DNA of 55,706 nt, from positions 1 to 55,706 of the forward strand of contig NZ_JACJSF010000051.1 in assembly GCF_014698035.1 (NCBI RefSeq), given 5' to 3'. The position numbers and the translations under genes are program-made. The notes below the pieces were generated by a model. It ran no database searches. It saw only the letters and a program-made list of their open reading frames with translations, and was not told the DNA's origin. This stretch comes from Desmonostoc muscorum FACHB-395. GTDB lineage: Bacteria; Cyanobacteriota; Cyanobacteriia; Cyanobacteriales; Nostocaceae. This document shows, one piece after another, positions 34,405 through 45,184 of this stretch (positions within the stretch are counted from its first letter, which is position 1; each line of letters opens with the position of its first letter).

Positions 34405-35613
34405 ATGACAGAGAAATGGCTTTCTATCGTCGGCATTGGGGAAGATGGATTACAGGGGTTAAGCGCGATCGCTCGTTCTCTAGTGGATCAAGCTAAAGTA
34501 ATCGTCGGAGGCGATCGCCATTTGGCTATGCTCCCTACAGACGATGAGCGTGAGAAACTAGTCTGGACATCTCCCATTAGCACTTCTGTAGAAGAAATCA
34601 TCCAGCGTCGGGATCAGTCAATCTGCGTACTCGCAAGCGGCGATCCGATGTGTTATGGGATTGGTGTCACCTTGATGCGGCGAATTCCCATTTCTGAAAT
34701 GACGATTATCCCCGCACCTTCAGCCTTTAGCCTTGCTTGTTCCAGGGTGGGATGGTCTTTAACTGAGGTGGAAACCTTGAGTTTGAATGGTCGTCCATCC
34801 TCCCTACTCCAGTCTTACATTTACCCAAAAGCGCGACTGTTGATTTTGAGCGAAGGGAAGGACACACCCGCCATTGTTGCGAAAATTTTGACAAATCGCG
34901 GCTATGGTGGCAGCAAAATTACCGTCTTGGAGCGTATGGGCGGCAATCATGAAAGAATTGTAGAAGGCACAGCTGCATCTTGGAGTGAAACTGAAATTGC
35001 TGCGTTGAATGCGATCGCAGTTGATTGTATTGCTGATGCTGGAGTTATCCCTTTACCAAGATTACCAGGGCTACCAGATAACGCTTATCACCATGATGGA
35101 CAGTTAACGAAGCATGAGGTTAGGGCAATCACCCTAGCAGCTTTAGCACCCACACCGGGACAATTGTTGTGGGATGTTGGCGCGGGTTGTGGCTCAATTT
35201 CCATCGAATGGATGCGGAGTAATGCTCGATGTCGGGCGATCGCGATCGAGCAAAATTCATCTAGACTACTCTATATTGCCGATAATGCCGCCACTCTTGG
35301 TACTCCAAATCTGCAAATCATTGAAGGGAAAGCGCCCCATGCCCTGAAAGACTTGCCAGCACCAGATGCCATTTTTATTGGTGGTGGAGTGACAGCAACG
35401 GGACTTTTTGATATTTGCTGGGAAGCACTGCGGCCAGGTGGGCGTTTGGTGGCAAATGTGGTGACGGTAGAGGGTGAGCAAACTTTATTTCAATGGCATA
35501 AACAAGTCGGTGGCGATTTAACTCGTGTTGCTATTCAACGGGCAGAACCTATTGGGAAATTTTTGGGCTGGCGGGCAATGGCACCTGTCACGCAATGGGT
35601 AGTTGTAAAATAA
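34405..35613 (+). CDS. cbiET: Bifunctional precorrin-6Y C5,15-methyltransferase (decarboxylating), CbiE-CbiT fusion
   Basis: A 402-residue fusion. The N-terminal part (about residues 1-200) is a tetrapyrrole methylase with WLSIVGIGEDG at the start and VLASGDPMCYGIG near residue 72. The C-terminal part (about 225-400) is a SAM-dependent methyltransferase with motif I LLWDVGAGCGSISIEW. It methylates C5 and C15 and decarboxylates the acetate side chain of precorrin-6Y (or the cobalt form) in cobalamin or pseudocobalamin synthesis. Both halves have their motifs intact. No other corrin gene is nearby, as is usual in cyanobacteria. Confidence 0.93.
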   Translation: MTEKWLSIVGIGEDGLQGLSAIARSLVDQAKVIVGGDRHLAMLPTDDEREKLVWTSPISTSVEEIIQRRDQSICVLASGDPMCYGIGVTLMRRIPISEMTIIPAPSAFSLACSRVGWSLTEVETLSLNGRPSSLLQSYIYPKARLLILSEGKDTPAIVAKILTNRGYGGSKITVLERMGGNHERIVEGTAASWSETEIAALNAIAVDCIADAGVIPLPRLPGLPDNAYHHDGQLTKHEVRAITLAALAPTPGQLLWDVGAGCGSISIEWMRSNARCRAIAIEQNSSRLLYIADNAATLGTPNLQIIEGKAPHALKDLPAPDAIFIGGGVTATGLFDICWEALRPGGRLVANVVTVEGEQTLFQWHKQVGGDLTRVAIQRAEPIGKFLGWRAMAPVTQWVVVK

Positions 35614-36040
35614 TATGATTTGTGCGGAATCTGAAAATGTGCCAGCTAAATCTTTAACTGCTTACTTTGTTTTGTACCCTTCTTATTGCGGAGAAGATAG
35701 GCCAAGGGCAAAAGCAATAACATATCAACAGTAATTAACCGGACATCATAAGCTAAAAAACATCTAATTTGCATCATCGAATTAAATATAACTCTTGTGG
35801 GGTGGGCATCCTGCCCGCCCAGTATATGCAATTTAAATGTGGAATAGCTTATCAAAGATAAATCTGATTATTGTTTTCACACATGAGCAAATGCTTTTGT
35901 CAAGATTATTTTAGATGTGCTTAACCTACTTTATCTTTGATTTATAAATATTCCATTATCTTAAAGTTTTGAAAAGTAGATAGATATTCTAAGTTTTTTA
36001 GGGAACTATTAGATACGCAGAACAAATAATATATCCGTTT
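35614..36040. other. Intergenic region with a G/C hairpin repeat
   Basis: Holds a GGTGGGC/GCCCGCC repeat hairpin at 35801-35819 (common in Nostoc) and otherwise AT-rich sequence leading into the kinase gene. I see no credible gene. Confidence 0.5.
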
Positions 36041-38062
36041 ATGAACTTAAATTTACAGACATCAAGCAAAACAACTCAGTCAAACAATAACTGGCATGAT
36101 TTTGATAATTCCTCGATGAATTTCAGCTATCAATCCGCAGTAAATGCACTTGGGCAAAAAGCACTGTCAGGACTAGAATTATCATATTTGTTCCAAGATA
36201 CAGTTAGTTTAGTTGCTCAAATACTCAATGTTAAATACAGTAGAATCTGGCAAGTACTTTCAGATAGTAATGCTTTGCGTCAAGTAGCTAGTGTTGGGGA
36301 GAAACCTTTAGAAACAGACTCTGCTGATATTAATGTCACAACTAATCAGCAAGTACAAAAATTATTGGATAATACTCAGCTAGTTGTTAATTGTAACACA
36401 CCCAATTGTCAGATCGATGATTTAACTATTCCTTCTCCGCCAGATAGCGTTACTGGTTTGAGTGTGCTAATTCCGGGTGAGAGTAAGCCTTTAGGTTTGC
36501 TAGAAGTCTATGCTACTGAGTCCAGAACTTTTTCTTCAGATGATGTTCATTTTTTACAATCTATAACCCATATTTTAGCAACAGCGATTGAACGCAAGCG
36601 TTCAGAAGCGTTAGTTTACACTCAAAGCCAAGTTTTAGAACAAGTTGCGTTTGGAGTCAACCTATATGAAATTTTTAACAATCTTTGTATCTTGCTAGAG
36701 CAACAATTACCTGGGGCATATTGCTCCATTTTAGTTGTAGATGAAGACAAGCGGCAGTTACGGGGAGGAGCAGCACCTACTCTCCCAGAAGAATTTGCTA
36801 AGGGTGTTGATGGTTTGATGATTGGTGAATGTTGTGGTTCTTGTGGTACTGCTGCTCATAGAGGAGATTCAGTATTTGCTACCGATATTGCTAATGATCC
36901 TTTATGGGCTGATTTCCGAGATTTCGCTTTGAGTTATAACATCAGAGCTTGTTGGTCATCACCTTTTACTTCGCAAACTGGTGAAGTTTTAGGGACATTT
37001 GCTATATCTCATAAATTTCCTTGTCATCCAACTCAGCATCATCTAGAAATTCTGAAAACTGCCACCCATATTGCCAGTATTGCTACAGAAACCTACAGAG
37101 CCGCAGCAGCGTTACAAAAGGCTAACAATGAGTTAGAACGAAAGGTTTTAGAACGAACATCGGAATTAAGAAAGGCTTTGCTAGACTTACAAAAAACACA
37201 AGCTCAACTGGTTCATAGTGAAAAAATGTCAAGTCTAGGACAAATGGTAGCAGGCATTGCCCATGAGATTAACAATCCAGTGAGTTTTATTGCTGGTAAT
37301 CTCAGATATGCAAATCAGTATATCAATGATTTACTAGATTTAATTGCGGTTTTTCAAGAGCAGTATCCCCAAATAAATCCCACCATAGAAACCAAAATAA
37401 AATCTATCGAACTAGAGTATTTGTGTGACGATTTGCCTAAGTTAATGGCATCTATGAGTACAGGTAGTGAGCGAATTACAGATATTGTTCTGGGCTTACG
37501 CAACTTCTCACGACTAGATGAAGCAAAAATTAAATCTGTAGATATTCATGAAGGCATAGATAATACATTGATGATTCTAAATCATCAGTTGACGCTACCA
37601 AATAAATTACCTGATATTCAGATAGTTAAAGAATATGGTCAACTGCCTAATATTAGTTGTTATGCCAACCAGTTGAATCAGGTTTTTATGAATATTATCA
37701 ATAATGCAATTTATGCCTTAAAGGATAATATGCAATTTTGGCAGTCTGCAAATAAGATACCAACTATTCAAATAAAAACTTTAGTTGTAGACAACGAGAG
37801 GCTTTTAATTAGTATCAAAGATAATGGCCCTGGTATGAAGTCAGAGATTCAGGAACAGATTTTTAATCCCTTTTTCACTACTAAACCTGTTGGTCAAGGA
37901 ACTGGTTTAGGGTTATCAATCAGTCATCAGATTATTGTCGAAAAGCACCAGGGAAAACTAAATTGTATCTCTGCATTAGGTAAGGGAACTGAATTTCAAA
38001 TTGAAATTCCTATTCAGAATTTTCAGCAGTCAGGAATAACATCAACTGACTCTTTACCTTAA
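36041..38062 (+). CDS. GAF-GAF sensor histidine kinase
   Basis: A soluble 673-residue kinase with two GAF domains (about residues 30-185 and 205-345), a coiled coil, the phosphoacceptor H408 (VAGIAHEINNPVSF) and an HATPase_c domain (N-box NQVFMNIINNAIYAL, DNGPGMKSE, FNPFFTTKPVGQGTGLGL). The second GAF contains GECCGSCGTAAH with a Cys pair. This GAF type occurs in several oxygen- or redox-sensing kinases, but ligand binding here is unknown. The kinase core is a close paralogue of those at 9421-12246 and 47937-49541. There is no receiver domain nearby, so the cognate regulator is unlinked. Confidence 0.88.
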   Translation: MNLNLQTSSKTTQSNNNWHDFDNSSMNFSYQSAVNALGQKALSGLELSYLFQDTVSLVAQILNVKYSRIWQVLSDSNALRQVASVGEKPLETDSADINVTTNQQVQKLLDNTQLVVNCNTPNCQIDDLTIPSPPDSVTGLSVLIPGESKPLGLLEVYATESRTFSSDDVHFLQSITHILATAIERKRSEALVYTQSQVLEQVAFGVNLYEIFNNLCILLEQQLPGAYCSILVVDEDKRQLRGGAAPTLPEEFAKGVDGLMIGECCGSCGTAAHRGDSVFATDIANDPLWADFRDFALSYNIRACWSSPFTSQTGEVLGTFAISHKFPCHPTQHHLEILKTATHIASIATETYRAAAALQKANNELERKVLERTSELRKALLDLQKTQAQLVHSEKMSSLGQMVAGIAHEINNPVSFIAGNLRYANQYINDLLDLIAVFQEQYPQINPTIETKIKSIELEYLCDDLPKLMASMSTGSERITDIVLGLRNFSRLDEAKIKSVDIHEGIDNTLMILNHQLTLPNKLPDIQIVKEYGQLPNISCYANQLNQVFMNIINNAIYALKDNMQFWQSANKIPTIQIKTLVVDNERLLISIKDNGPGMKSEIQEQIFNPFFTTKPVGQGTGLGLSISHQIIVEKHQGKLNCISALGKGTEFQIEIPIQNFQQSGITSTDSLP

Positions 38063-38518
38063 AGTTGGGTTGTATCTCTTGTATAACTACCGATGTTCTT
38101 TCGGTGTGCTGGAGTTATTGCAGCGATGATTGGGCAAATGGTGGTAGGAGAGAGATGGACATCGCCCTAACATAATTCCCCAGTGTTAAGCAGGGGAATT
38201 TAGTTTACGCCTATATTATTTCATGAGCAACTTCAACCCTAGAAGCGGCTTGCTGTAGGCTAATCCAGAGGACATAGAAAGCTTAGAGCCAATCAATCTT
38301 GCAACATTATTACCAGAAACTGGTATAGTCTAAGCTTAATGTGCATGATTCAAAAGTCTTACTATCATCACAGCTAATAAATAGCTAGTTGCTGTATAAT
38401 TTATTTTGTGTTCCCTTTTAGACTCACTCATCGTTCACAATAATTGCGGCAATTTCTTCATTGAAGCGATCTTTGTTGTGATTATCGTTGCTAAAAGTCA
38501 CTTATTGGGGGTGAAGTA
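38063..38518. other. Intergenic region, no gene seen
   Basis: About 455 bases containing repeat words (AAGCGGCTTGCTGTAGGCTAA, near 38245) and several short stop-filled frames. Nothing coding can be supported. It ends in the GGGGGTGAAGTA ribosome-binding region of the next gene. Confidence 0.4.
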
Positions 38519-38779
38519 ATGGACGAGTCTAATATTAACGACAAAAACAAATTTCTTTACCTTCGTAGTCGCTATTATGGTCAAGTTAAGCCAGAGAATT
38601 TAGTATTTAATGCCAACCTTCAAGAATTTGCTCACAAAGTTAGCTATATTACCAGTCTAGAAACATCTGGAAAGCTTGAACCAGAAGATGCTTACAAACA
38701 AATTAAAGCACTTTGGAAACAGTTGAAGCACAGTAAAAAAGCATTGTTCATTGGTGAGGAACCACCAGAGAAATCCTGA
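38519..38779 (+). CDS. Small conserved-type cyanobacterial protein (DUF7219-like)
   Basis: An 86-residue acidic/basic helical protein without a signal peptide or membrane helix. It has FLYLRSRYYGQVKPENLVF near residues 12-30 and a Lys-rich C-terminal helix (KALWKQLKHSKKAL). I recall similar small proteins in many cyanobacteria, without known function (possibly DUF7219). A strong ribosome-binding site (GGGGGTG) precedes the ATG, which supports expression. It stands alone. Confidence 0.7.
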   Translation: MDESNINDKNKFLYLRSRYYGQVKPENLVFNANLQEFAHKVSYITSLETSGKLEPEDAYKQIKALWKQLKHSKKALFIGEEPPEKS

Positions 38780-38969
38780 AATTACTCATAAAGGTAATAC
38801 CAGATGCTGCTTGTTATGTGGTGAACTTTCCATTATTCTAACAGCGCAGCATCTACTGTATAACAGGTTGCCAATATACACCTGGTTTTAGGTGGTTGGT
38901 GTGGGCGATCGCATGATCGCTCCTTTCAAATTTTCATGCTTCAATTACAATGTAATGATTAAAAATCAT

Positions 38970-41900
38970 TCATTTTCCATCCTCCAATATCAATGTAGAC
39001 TCAGCAGTACGCCCAAATTCTTCTGGTGCATATTGCAGGTGAACTTCTGCACCAGGCCAGGAAAATGTACCAGGGGTGACAGAACGGACTAAGTAATGCA
39101 GGCTATAAACTCCTGGTTCCAGGTGGTCAGCATAGGCGATAATGCGATCGCGGTACACATTCTTAAACCCAAGTTCCCAGCTATCGGCTTTTGCTTGTAA
39201 TGCAGCTGTGGTAGTTTGAAAACTTGCATCCACCGCCTCAAAACCTGCTGGTAAAGGATCTTTAATTACTATATGATCCACGCTGCGATCGGCGATGATT
39301 TCTAAACCAATGTCAAACACCTGTCCAGAGGTTAAAGTCAAGGGTTTATCGAAAGCGTAAATCCCCGTTTTTTGTAAAACTTTCTCTTCACTTACTTGAC
39401 TAATTTCTCGCGTTATGCGTAACCCGTTAAATCTGCCTGGTTGATTTCCCTGCAAGCGATAATTATAAGCAACCAGATAGTGTAAAGTGCCGTTACCTGA
39501 TTTTTGCAGTGTTAAATCCTTACGACCACGAGGTAATAGATTCATCGGCACAATTAGTTGTAAGCTAGGATTTTTGTAACCTTCAAAGCGATTTTCTCCT
39601 AACTTATTACTAGCTAATTGCACAGTGGCAACAAAATTAGGCGGTGTGGGTTGCAGTTGACTATATTCTACCAAAGCTGTTAAGGCTTGGGCATTATTAT
39701 AGTTAGTTTGCCATGTGCCGTCCCGTCGCAGTGCGAGAAGGCTTTGGAATAACTTATCTATAACTTCGGGTTTACTTTGCTTGGCAATAAATAAGCGTAA
39801 AGCTTGCGCTTGCGTCGTCGTAGATGAACTCATCCATCCCCAACTGCTGGGTAAACTCACAACTGCTGTGCGGCCAGTTTCAGAGATATTCTGTTGCAGC
39901 TTGTTTACTAATTGTTGAGATTCATCTTGCCATTCTGGGAATTGAGATAAGTATCGCGCTAGTTTAATTTGAGTTACTAAATCAAAATTATTGCGCTGTT
40001 CATAAATATCTGCGAGAAAAGTGTTGCGTTTATCTCCTAAATCTGATAAGGCGATTAAAGCATTAATTTGCAGTTGTCTTTTACAGAGTAGTTGTTTGCA
40101 AAAATCGTATTCTCCAGGATTCGCTAGAACTTTTTGCAGATAAGTTTTGAGGCGAGACAGCATTCCAGAATCGACTAAATTAGGAAACACCTGACTGGCT
40201 TTAGCCAAAGATTCACCCGCATAAGCAGAAACCCAAGGGTCAGATTTTTCTTGTCCGGGGAAAGCAGCAAAACCACCATCGGCTATTTGGAGTTTTTGTA
40301 ATTGTTCGATTGCTAAATTAGCTTGTTGGCTAGGATTAAATTCTGCAAAGGTTTGGCCATATTTTTGGGCGATAGTTTGCAAATTAGCCGCAATCATTAA
40401 TTGACTTGCAGCAGGTTCTGTAAACGGCAAATCATTATCTTTTAAAACCTGCTTTGCTGGTGCTTGAATCTCCAGTATTAAAGTACTCGCCAACTGAATA
40501 TCTAAACCTCCCGCATCAGGGAAGGTATTTTTATCAACATTCAGAGGAATTTTCACCTGTTTTTCGGTGACACCAGTTTCAACGACTTGTTCTGTAATTT
40601 CAACTGGCTTAATTTCTAAAGGAACTTCAAAAGCATCTGTGGCTGTACCATTTAGCTGAGTGGTAAAGCGAACCTTACCAACTCCGACGCTATCCGCCAC
40701 CATTGGAAAGCGATAAGCATGAGTTGCAGATTCAGCTTTGGCTTGCAATGCAGTCGTTGTGGGGTTTTTGTCAGCAAACTTCACATTACCGCTAAGTTCG
40801 CCATTAATTGAGATATTTCCTGTATTCCCGGTGTTGTTGGTGACGGATAAACCAGCGAGAATGCGATCGCCTGGACGGGCAAACTGTGGCAAGATGGCAT
40901 TAGTTAACAGTGGCTTGGTGGTGATAAACGTCGCGTCCCCATTCCCGAAACGCAGATTTCCATCAGTGGCGACAGCCATCACCCGCCATGTAGTTAAATC
41001 ATCCGGGAGTTTAAAAGTTATCTGTGCATTACCATTTGCATCAGTGAGAACAGAAGGGTTGTAGTAAGCTAAGGCTTTAAAATCGGTGCGAGTGCGAGTA
41101 TTAGCTGCACCAGTTGAGAAACCACCACCATAACCCCAACCTTTTGGTTTAGCTACATCTTGCGGTTGTAATATAACATCCGCGCGATTATCGTTAAAGC
41201 GGGTAGATATTGTCTGTTCTGCATAAACTGTATCCACTAAATCTGGTGGACGATAACCAGAAAGTTGTAGCACCGCTTCATTTACCACCATGACTGTAAA
41301 CTGTCCTTTGGTGGGATTTCCTTGATTATCCTTCAGTTCCAGTTGTACTGTTTCTTCTGCACCAGGTTCTAATGATGCTTGCACTGGCTTAACTTGCAGT
41401 TTTAAATACTTATCTTCTAAGTTAACTTTAAAAGGTGCAAAACCAATCTTCACCAAGTTATCTAAAGTTCCTACTTCCACTTGGCTGATGGGTTTACCTT
41501 GTCTTACTAATACAGCTTCAATGGCTGCATTGGGCAGCATTTCTGGTGTAACTTGAAACTGAATTTGTGGTGCGCTTCCTTGAACCTTGGTAATTTGTTG
41601 ATAAAGGGGTTTGTCTTTAATCACCGCAAAGTACAATTCTGCATCTGGATAAGGAGATTGAATTAGTACAGTAGCAGTTTCACCAGGTTTAAACTCTTGT
41701 TTATCTAGTTTAAGTTCTAAGACATCTTTTTCTTTCGAACCCCAAAATACTGGGTTTTGTCCAGTTGCCCAAATTTGTAAATCGGTGGAACTTAATTCGG
41801 ATTTTGCATCGCTAAAATTCACTCTAATCCGGTATGAACCAGATTCCGGTGCTGTCAAATTTACCGATTGGGGATTACTAGCAGATGTAATTTCTGCTTG

Positions 41901-44840
41901 TCCGACTGTTTTATATTCAACTTGATTTTTTGCCGTTCGGCTACCTTCAACTAATTGAGTGACACTGCTGTATTTAATCTCTTGTAATTCCAGTAGCACT
42001 CGTTGACCTGTTATCGGTTTTCCTGTGGGATCGGTAACAACTACATCAATAGGAAAAGCCTTACCAGCATCAGTAATGAAATTACTTTTTAACCCAATTA
42101 GACGATTACTTGGTAAGGCTGTAAAAGTTTTGGAATTCGCTACAGACAGATTAGAAACATCTGCAACTTGCACATCTACTTGGTAAGTCATGGGATATGG
42201 CAAATCATTAGCCACACTCACGGTTTGACTACTTTTACCATTAGCATCTAGTTGGGTATTATTTTGCAACACATCACTAGAGACACTAGGAGATTCTTCT
42301 GGCCATAACCACTGCCGACCAAAGGTAAATTCATCCCAACCTTTGGGAATAAAATTAGCCTGTTGACGAGTAATAAAGTATTTTGCTTCTCCACCTTCTA
42401 CAGGCGCACCAAATAAATAATTACTGGTAGCATTAATATCAACTTTATCGTCTATATAAGCAAATTCTTTATCTAAGTTCAGTTCGACTTTAAAGTTCGG
42501 TGGCTTAAACTCAGCCACCCGAAATTCACCAGAAAGTTCTTGTCCATTTTTACCCTTAGCCTGGATTGTATGGTAGCCTAAGCGCTGAGTAGTTTTGATT
42601 GGCAATTCCAGAGAAAACGTACCAAATTCATTTGTAGTTTGTGTACCTAAGTTAGTCTTTTGTCCATCAGGATTTACTAAAGTTAATTGGTAAACGGCAT
42701 TTTTATCTTGTTGGATTGTGCCATTTTGCAAGAAGCCAGCAAAACCAGTAAACCAAGCTTTTTCGCCTGGTTGATATAACTGTCTGTCTGAGAAAATTAC
42801 CCCGCGTGATTCTGGCTTACTATCTTGCCAACCTGCATCAATACCATAGCCATAAACGCCGCTATATTCTTCAGTTCTAGCAAATGCCCAATCTTGGTTT
42901 TCACGGGCAATTACTAATAATTGTGGTGATTTACTAGAACTTTCATTGCCCAAATAACATTGCTGTAATCCTTCACGAACAATTCTAAAAATTCCATTTT
43001 CATCAGTTTTACCCGTTGCACAAGGTACTGGTTCGGGGCGAGATTTTGCTTGTAATTTTGATTGATAAATTTCCACAGCCGCCGCTTGAACTGGCGAACC
43101 ATCTGTTAGATGATTGACGCGAATTAAGCCTGACTCAGGGAACCACTGAGTAAATACGCCCAAATTAGTCAATTCAACTAAGCCATAAGTGGTAGGTTCT
43201 CGCCACAGTTCCTTTCCATTTTCCTGATATTTATTAGTACGGGCTTGAACTCCATAAGCTAACATTCCCGTAGCTGCACTTATTTTTTCCCGCAGAGGAA
43301 CAGCAATATCAACTGATTGATTCTTCTTACCCGATACCTTAAAGCTTTGCCAATCAGAAGGTTGTGGTAATAAATCACTACTATTATTAAAATAAACTAA
43401 ATCTGTCGGTTTAACTGCTCGATAAGCTGCTTTATATTTAGATTCTGGCAGATTTCCTGTAGTAATATTTAGCTGTAAATTTTTATCTGTGGGGAAAATA
43501 TTCAAATCTGATGGTACCCAGATATCCCCGGCTAAATCTCCAGTATCATATTTAAATGTTACAGGTTTACCCAAAGTCTGCCCAAACTTATCTTTGAGAT
43601 TTCCGCCAATAGTAATTGTATAAGTTTTAGCTGGTTCTAGCGCATAAGGATTGAGTCCGACAATTTTATCTTCATCATTTATTTGGATGATTCTCGAAAT
43701 GTCTTTTGGTGCTGGATTAATAGTAATACTTTCTTTAGCTGAATCGGCCAATAAGACATTATTAAATTCTAGCTGGGGACTGCCTTTAATAAATCGTCCA
43801 AATGTTCCACCTGAATCTGGCTGTCCGTAAAAGTTAATTTTCTGGAATGCTAAAGGTGAATAAGTTACTAACTTACTAGCAAATTCTTTCTCTGTAGGGA
43901 GATTGCCATAAGCAGGACGTATTCCGGGAGAAAAGACTAGGCGATAAGGGGTTGCCTTTTCAAGATTTTGCTGTGGAATAAGATTATAAATCCAATTGCG
44001 GGCTGAAGGGTCAAATTTTTCTAAAGGATCTTCTTCATTTTTTACTGGTTTTTCTTCTTTATTTAATTCGACTTTGAAGCCTACACCCTTATTTTTCCCT
44101 TCGGGAATTAACTGTAATTTTTCTTGTACAGAAGCTAAATTTAATTCTACGTTGGAAGTAAACTGTAGCTTTGGTTGTAAATCAATGGGTTCAATATCAG
44201 CCTTCTCAATGGGATTGACACCGGGTAAATTAGTCAGGTTGATAGATTCAGTATTAAAAGTCCAAGGTAAATCTTTATCTAGGCGATGATTTTTTAAATC
44301 AGCTAAACCTGCTTTGAGAGTGACTTGAAATCTTGTCGCTATTGGCAATGCTTTCTCAGCTTGAAAACCTACCATACGCGGTGTTAAAAAGCGAAATTGA
44401 CCGGGTAAAGGCGGCCAAAGGGCAAATTTTTCTAATATTTTCTGTTGTTCTGGACTATCAAGACTTTCAACTGGAATTAAAGCTTCTTTAAAACGGATGC
44501 GAATTTGGTTGAGAGGTTTTGCATCGCCAATGGGACTAATTTGTTCAATCCAGTCTGGTAATTTTGGTGGTGTAAGTGGCGATACTGCTGGGAGTTGTTC
44601 TTTACTTGAGTTGATACCAAAAAAATTACACCCTGTCATTGCTAGCATGAATGTAAAGAGAAGAAGAAACTGTATCCTTCTCTTCTGGCGTGAGGAATGG
44701 CTAACTTTTTTTAACGTAGACGCTTCTCTACGAGACGCTACGCGAACGGCTTGCCGCAGGCTACCGCGAAGGACGCGAAGGACGCTAAGTAAGAAATAGA
44801 GAATTTTATTGTGTAAACGGTGTAAAAATCTGATAATCAT
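38970..44840 (-). CDS. Bacterial alpha-2-macroglobulin lipoprotein
   Basis: A 1956-residue alpha-2-macroglobulin-family protein: a lipoprotein signal with lipobox MTGC (Cys-71), several MG (macroglobulin) domains, a bait-like region, the TTWRVMAVATDG block typical of the A2M core near residue 1290, and a C-terminal alpha-helical TED-like domain. I see no CxEQ thioester; the place where it is expected reads PFTEPAASQ, so it resembles the thioester-less bacterial type. Such proteins trap invading proteases in the periplasm. It is divergent from PBP1C (45185-47593), the classical pairing. The N-terminal 45 residues come partly from an inserted repeat (44713-44792). Confidence 0.9.
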   Translation of the reverse strand: MIIRFLHRLHNKILYFLLSVLRVLRGSLRQAVRVASRREASTLKKVSHSSRQKRRIQFLLLFTFMLAMTGCNFFGINSSKEQLPAVSPLTPPKLPDWIEQISPIGDAKPLNQIRIRFKEALIPVESLDSPEQQKILEKFALWPPLPGQFRFLTPRMVGFQAEKALPIATRFQVTLKAGLADLKNHRLDKDLPWTFNTESINLTNLPGVNPIEKADIEPIDLQPKLQFTSNVELNLASVQEKLQLIPEGKNKGVGFKVELNKEEKPVKNEEDPLEKFDPSARNWIYNLIPQQNLEKATPYRLVFSPGIRPAYGNLPTEKEFASKLVTYSPLAFQKINFYGQPDSGGTFGRFIKGSPQLEFNNVLLADSAKESITINPAPKDISRIIQINDEDKIVGLNPYALEPAKTYTITIGGNLKDKFGQTLGKPVTFKYDTGDLAGDIWVPSDLNIFPTDKNLQLNITTGNLPESKYKAAYRAVKPTDLVYFNNSSDLLPQPSDWQSFKVSGKKNQSVDIAVPLREKISAATGMLAYGVQARTNKYQENGKELWREPTTYGLVELTNLGVFTQWFPESGLIRVNHLTDGSPVQAAAVEIYQSKLQAKSRPEPVPCATGKTDENGIFRIVREGLQQCYLGNESSSKSPQLLVIARENQDWAFARTEEYSGVYGYGIDAGWQDSKPESRGVIFSDRQLYQPGEKAWFTGFAGFLQNGTIQQDKNAVYQLTLVNPDGQKTNLGTQTTNEFGTFSLELPIKTTQRLGYHTIQAKGKNGQELSGEFRVAEFKPPNFKVELNLDKEFAYIDDKVDINATSNYLFGAPVEGGEAKYFITRQQANFIPKGWDEFTFGRQWLWPEESPSVSSDVLQNNTQLDANGKSSQTVSVANDLPYPMTYQVDVQVADVSNLSVANSKTFTALPSNRLIGLKSNFITDAGKAFPIDVVVTDPTGKPITGQRVLLELQEIKYSSVTQLVEGSRTAKNQVEYKTVGQAEITSASNPQSVNLTAPESGSYRIRVNFSDAKSELSSTDLQIWATGQNPVFWGSKEKDVLELKLDKQEFKPGETATVLIQSPYPDAELYFAVIKDKPLYQQITKVQGSAPQIQFQVTPEMLPNAAIEAVLVRQGKPISQVEVGTLDNLVKIGFAPFKVNLEDKYLKLQVKPVQASLEPGAEETVQLELKDNQGNPTKGQFTVMVVNEAVLQLSGYRPPDLVDTVYAEQTISTRFNDNRADVILQPQDVAKPKGWGYGGGFSTGAANTRTRTDFKALAYYNPSVLTDANGNAQITFKLPDDLTTWRVMAVATDGNLRFGNGDATFITTKPLLTNAILPQFARPGDRILAGLSVTNNTGNTGNISINGELSGNVKFADKNPTTTALQAKAESATHAYRFPMVADSVGVGKVRFTTQLNGTATDAFEVPLEIKPVEITEQVVETGVTEKQVKIPLNVDKNTFPDAGGLDIQLASTLILEIQAPAKQVLKDNDLPFTEPAASQLMIAANLQTIAQKYGQTFAEFNPSQQANLAIEQLQKLQIADGGFAAFPGQEKSDPWVSAYAGESLAKASQVFPNLVDSGMLSRLKTYLQKVLANPGEYDFCKQLLCKRQLQINALIALSDLGDKRNTFLADIYEQRNNFDLVTQIKLARYLSQFPEWQDESQQLVNKLQQNISETGRTAVVSLPSSWGWMSSSTTTQAQALRLFIAKQSKPEVIDKLFQSLLALRRDGTWQTNYNNAQALTALVEYSQLQPTPPNFVATVQLASNKLGENRFEGYKNPSLQLIVPMNLLPRGRKDLTLQKSGNGTLHYLVAYNYRLQGNQPGRFNGLRITREISQVSEEKVLQKTGIYAFDKPLTLTSGQVFDIGLEIIADRSVDHIVIKDPLPAGFEAVDASFQTTTAALQAKADSWELGFKNVYRDRIIAYADHLEPGVYSLHYLVRSVTPGTFSWPGAEVHLQYAPEEFGRTAESTLILEDGK
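44713..44792. repeat. Dispersed repeat read through at the N-terminus of the A2M gene
   Basis: GACGCTTCTCTACGAGACGC and the following GGACGCGAAGGACGC words form a common Nostoc intergenic repeat. On the minus strand it is in frame and encodes about 25 residues (including GSLRQAVRVASRREA) between the only visible ATG and the lipoprotein signal. Confidence 0.7.
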
Positions 44841-45184
44841 ATTTTTAATAATTCAAAATAAAAAATTCACAACTTATAGCGAACAAAAGTTAGCATTCTC
44901 TCTTTGATTTGGTAATGCCAAGACGAATAAAGGATGCTATAAGACTATTTTTTACCCCGAGTTTGGATTTTACTATGTTTATTTACATAGATAACTAATC
45001 CTGTGTGATTGTTCCTAAAAATCACTACAATTCTTAACTATGAATAAGTATTTAACTTCTGCAAATATTAATTTACATCTGCTAAGTAATTTCAAATAAA
45101 TTATTAAGGATTTGACATATTTACTGATATAGATGTAATCGCTGCGTCAAAATTAAGGTAGGTTTTCTTGACAGGGATTCCCTG
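44841..45184. other. Divergent promoter region between A2M and pbpC
   Basis: 344 AT-rich bases that must contain both promoters. I see no operator or hairpin worth naming. Confidence 0.5.

Noticed and set aside
35646..35855. 69-codon minus-strand open frame
   Set aside because: It contains the GGQDAHPT translation of a common intergenic hairpin repeat; spurious.
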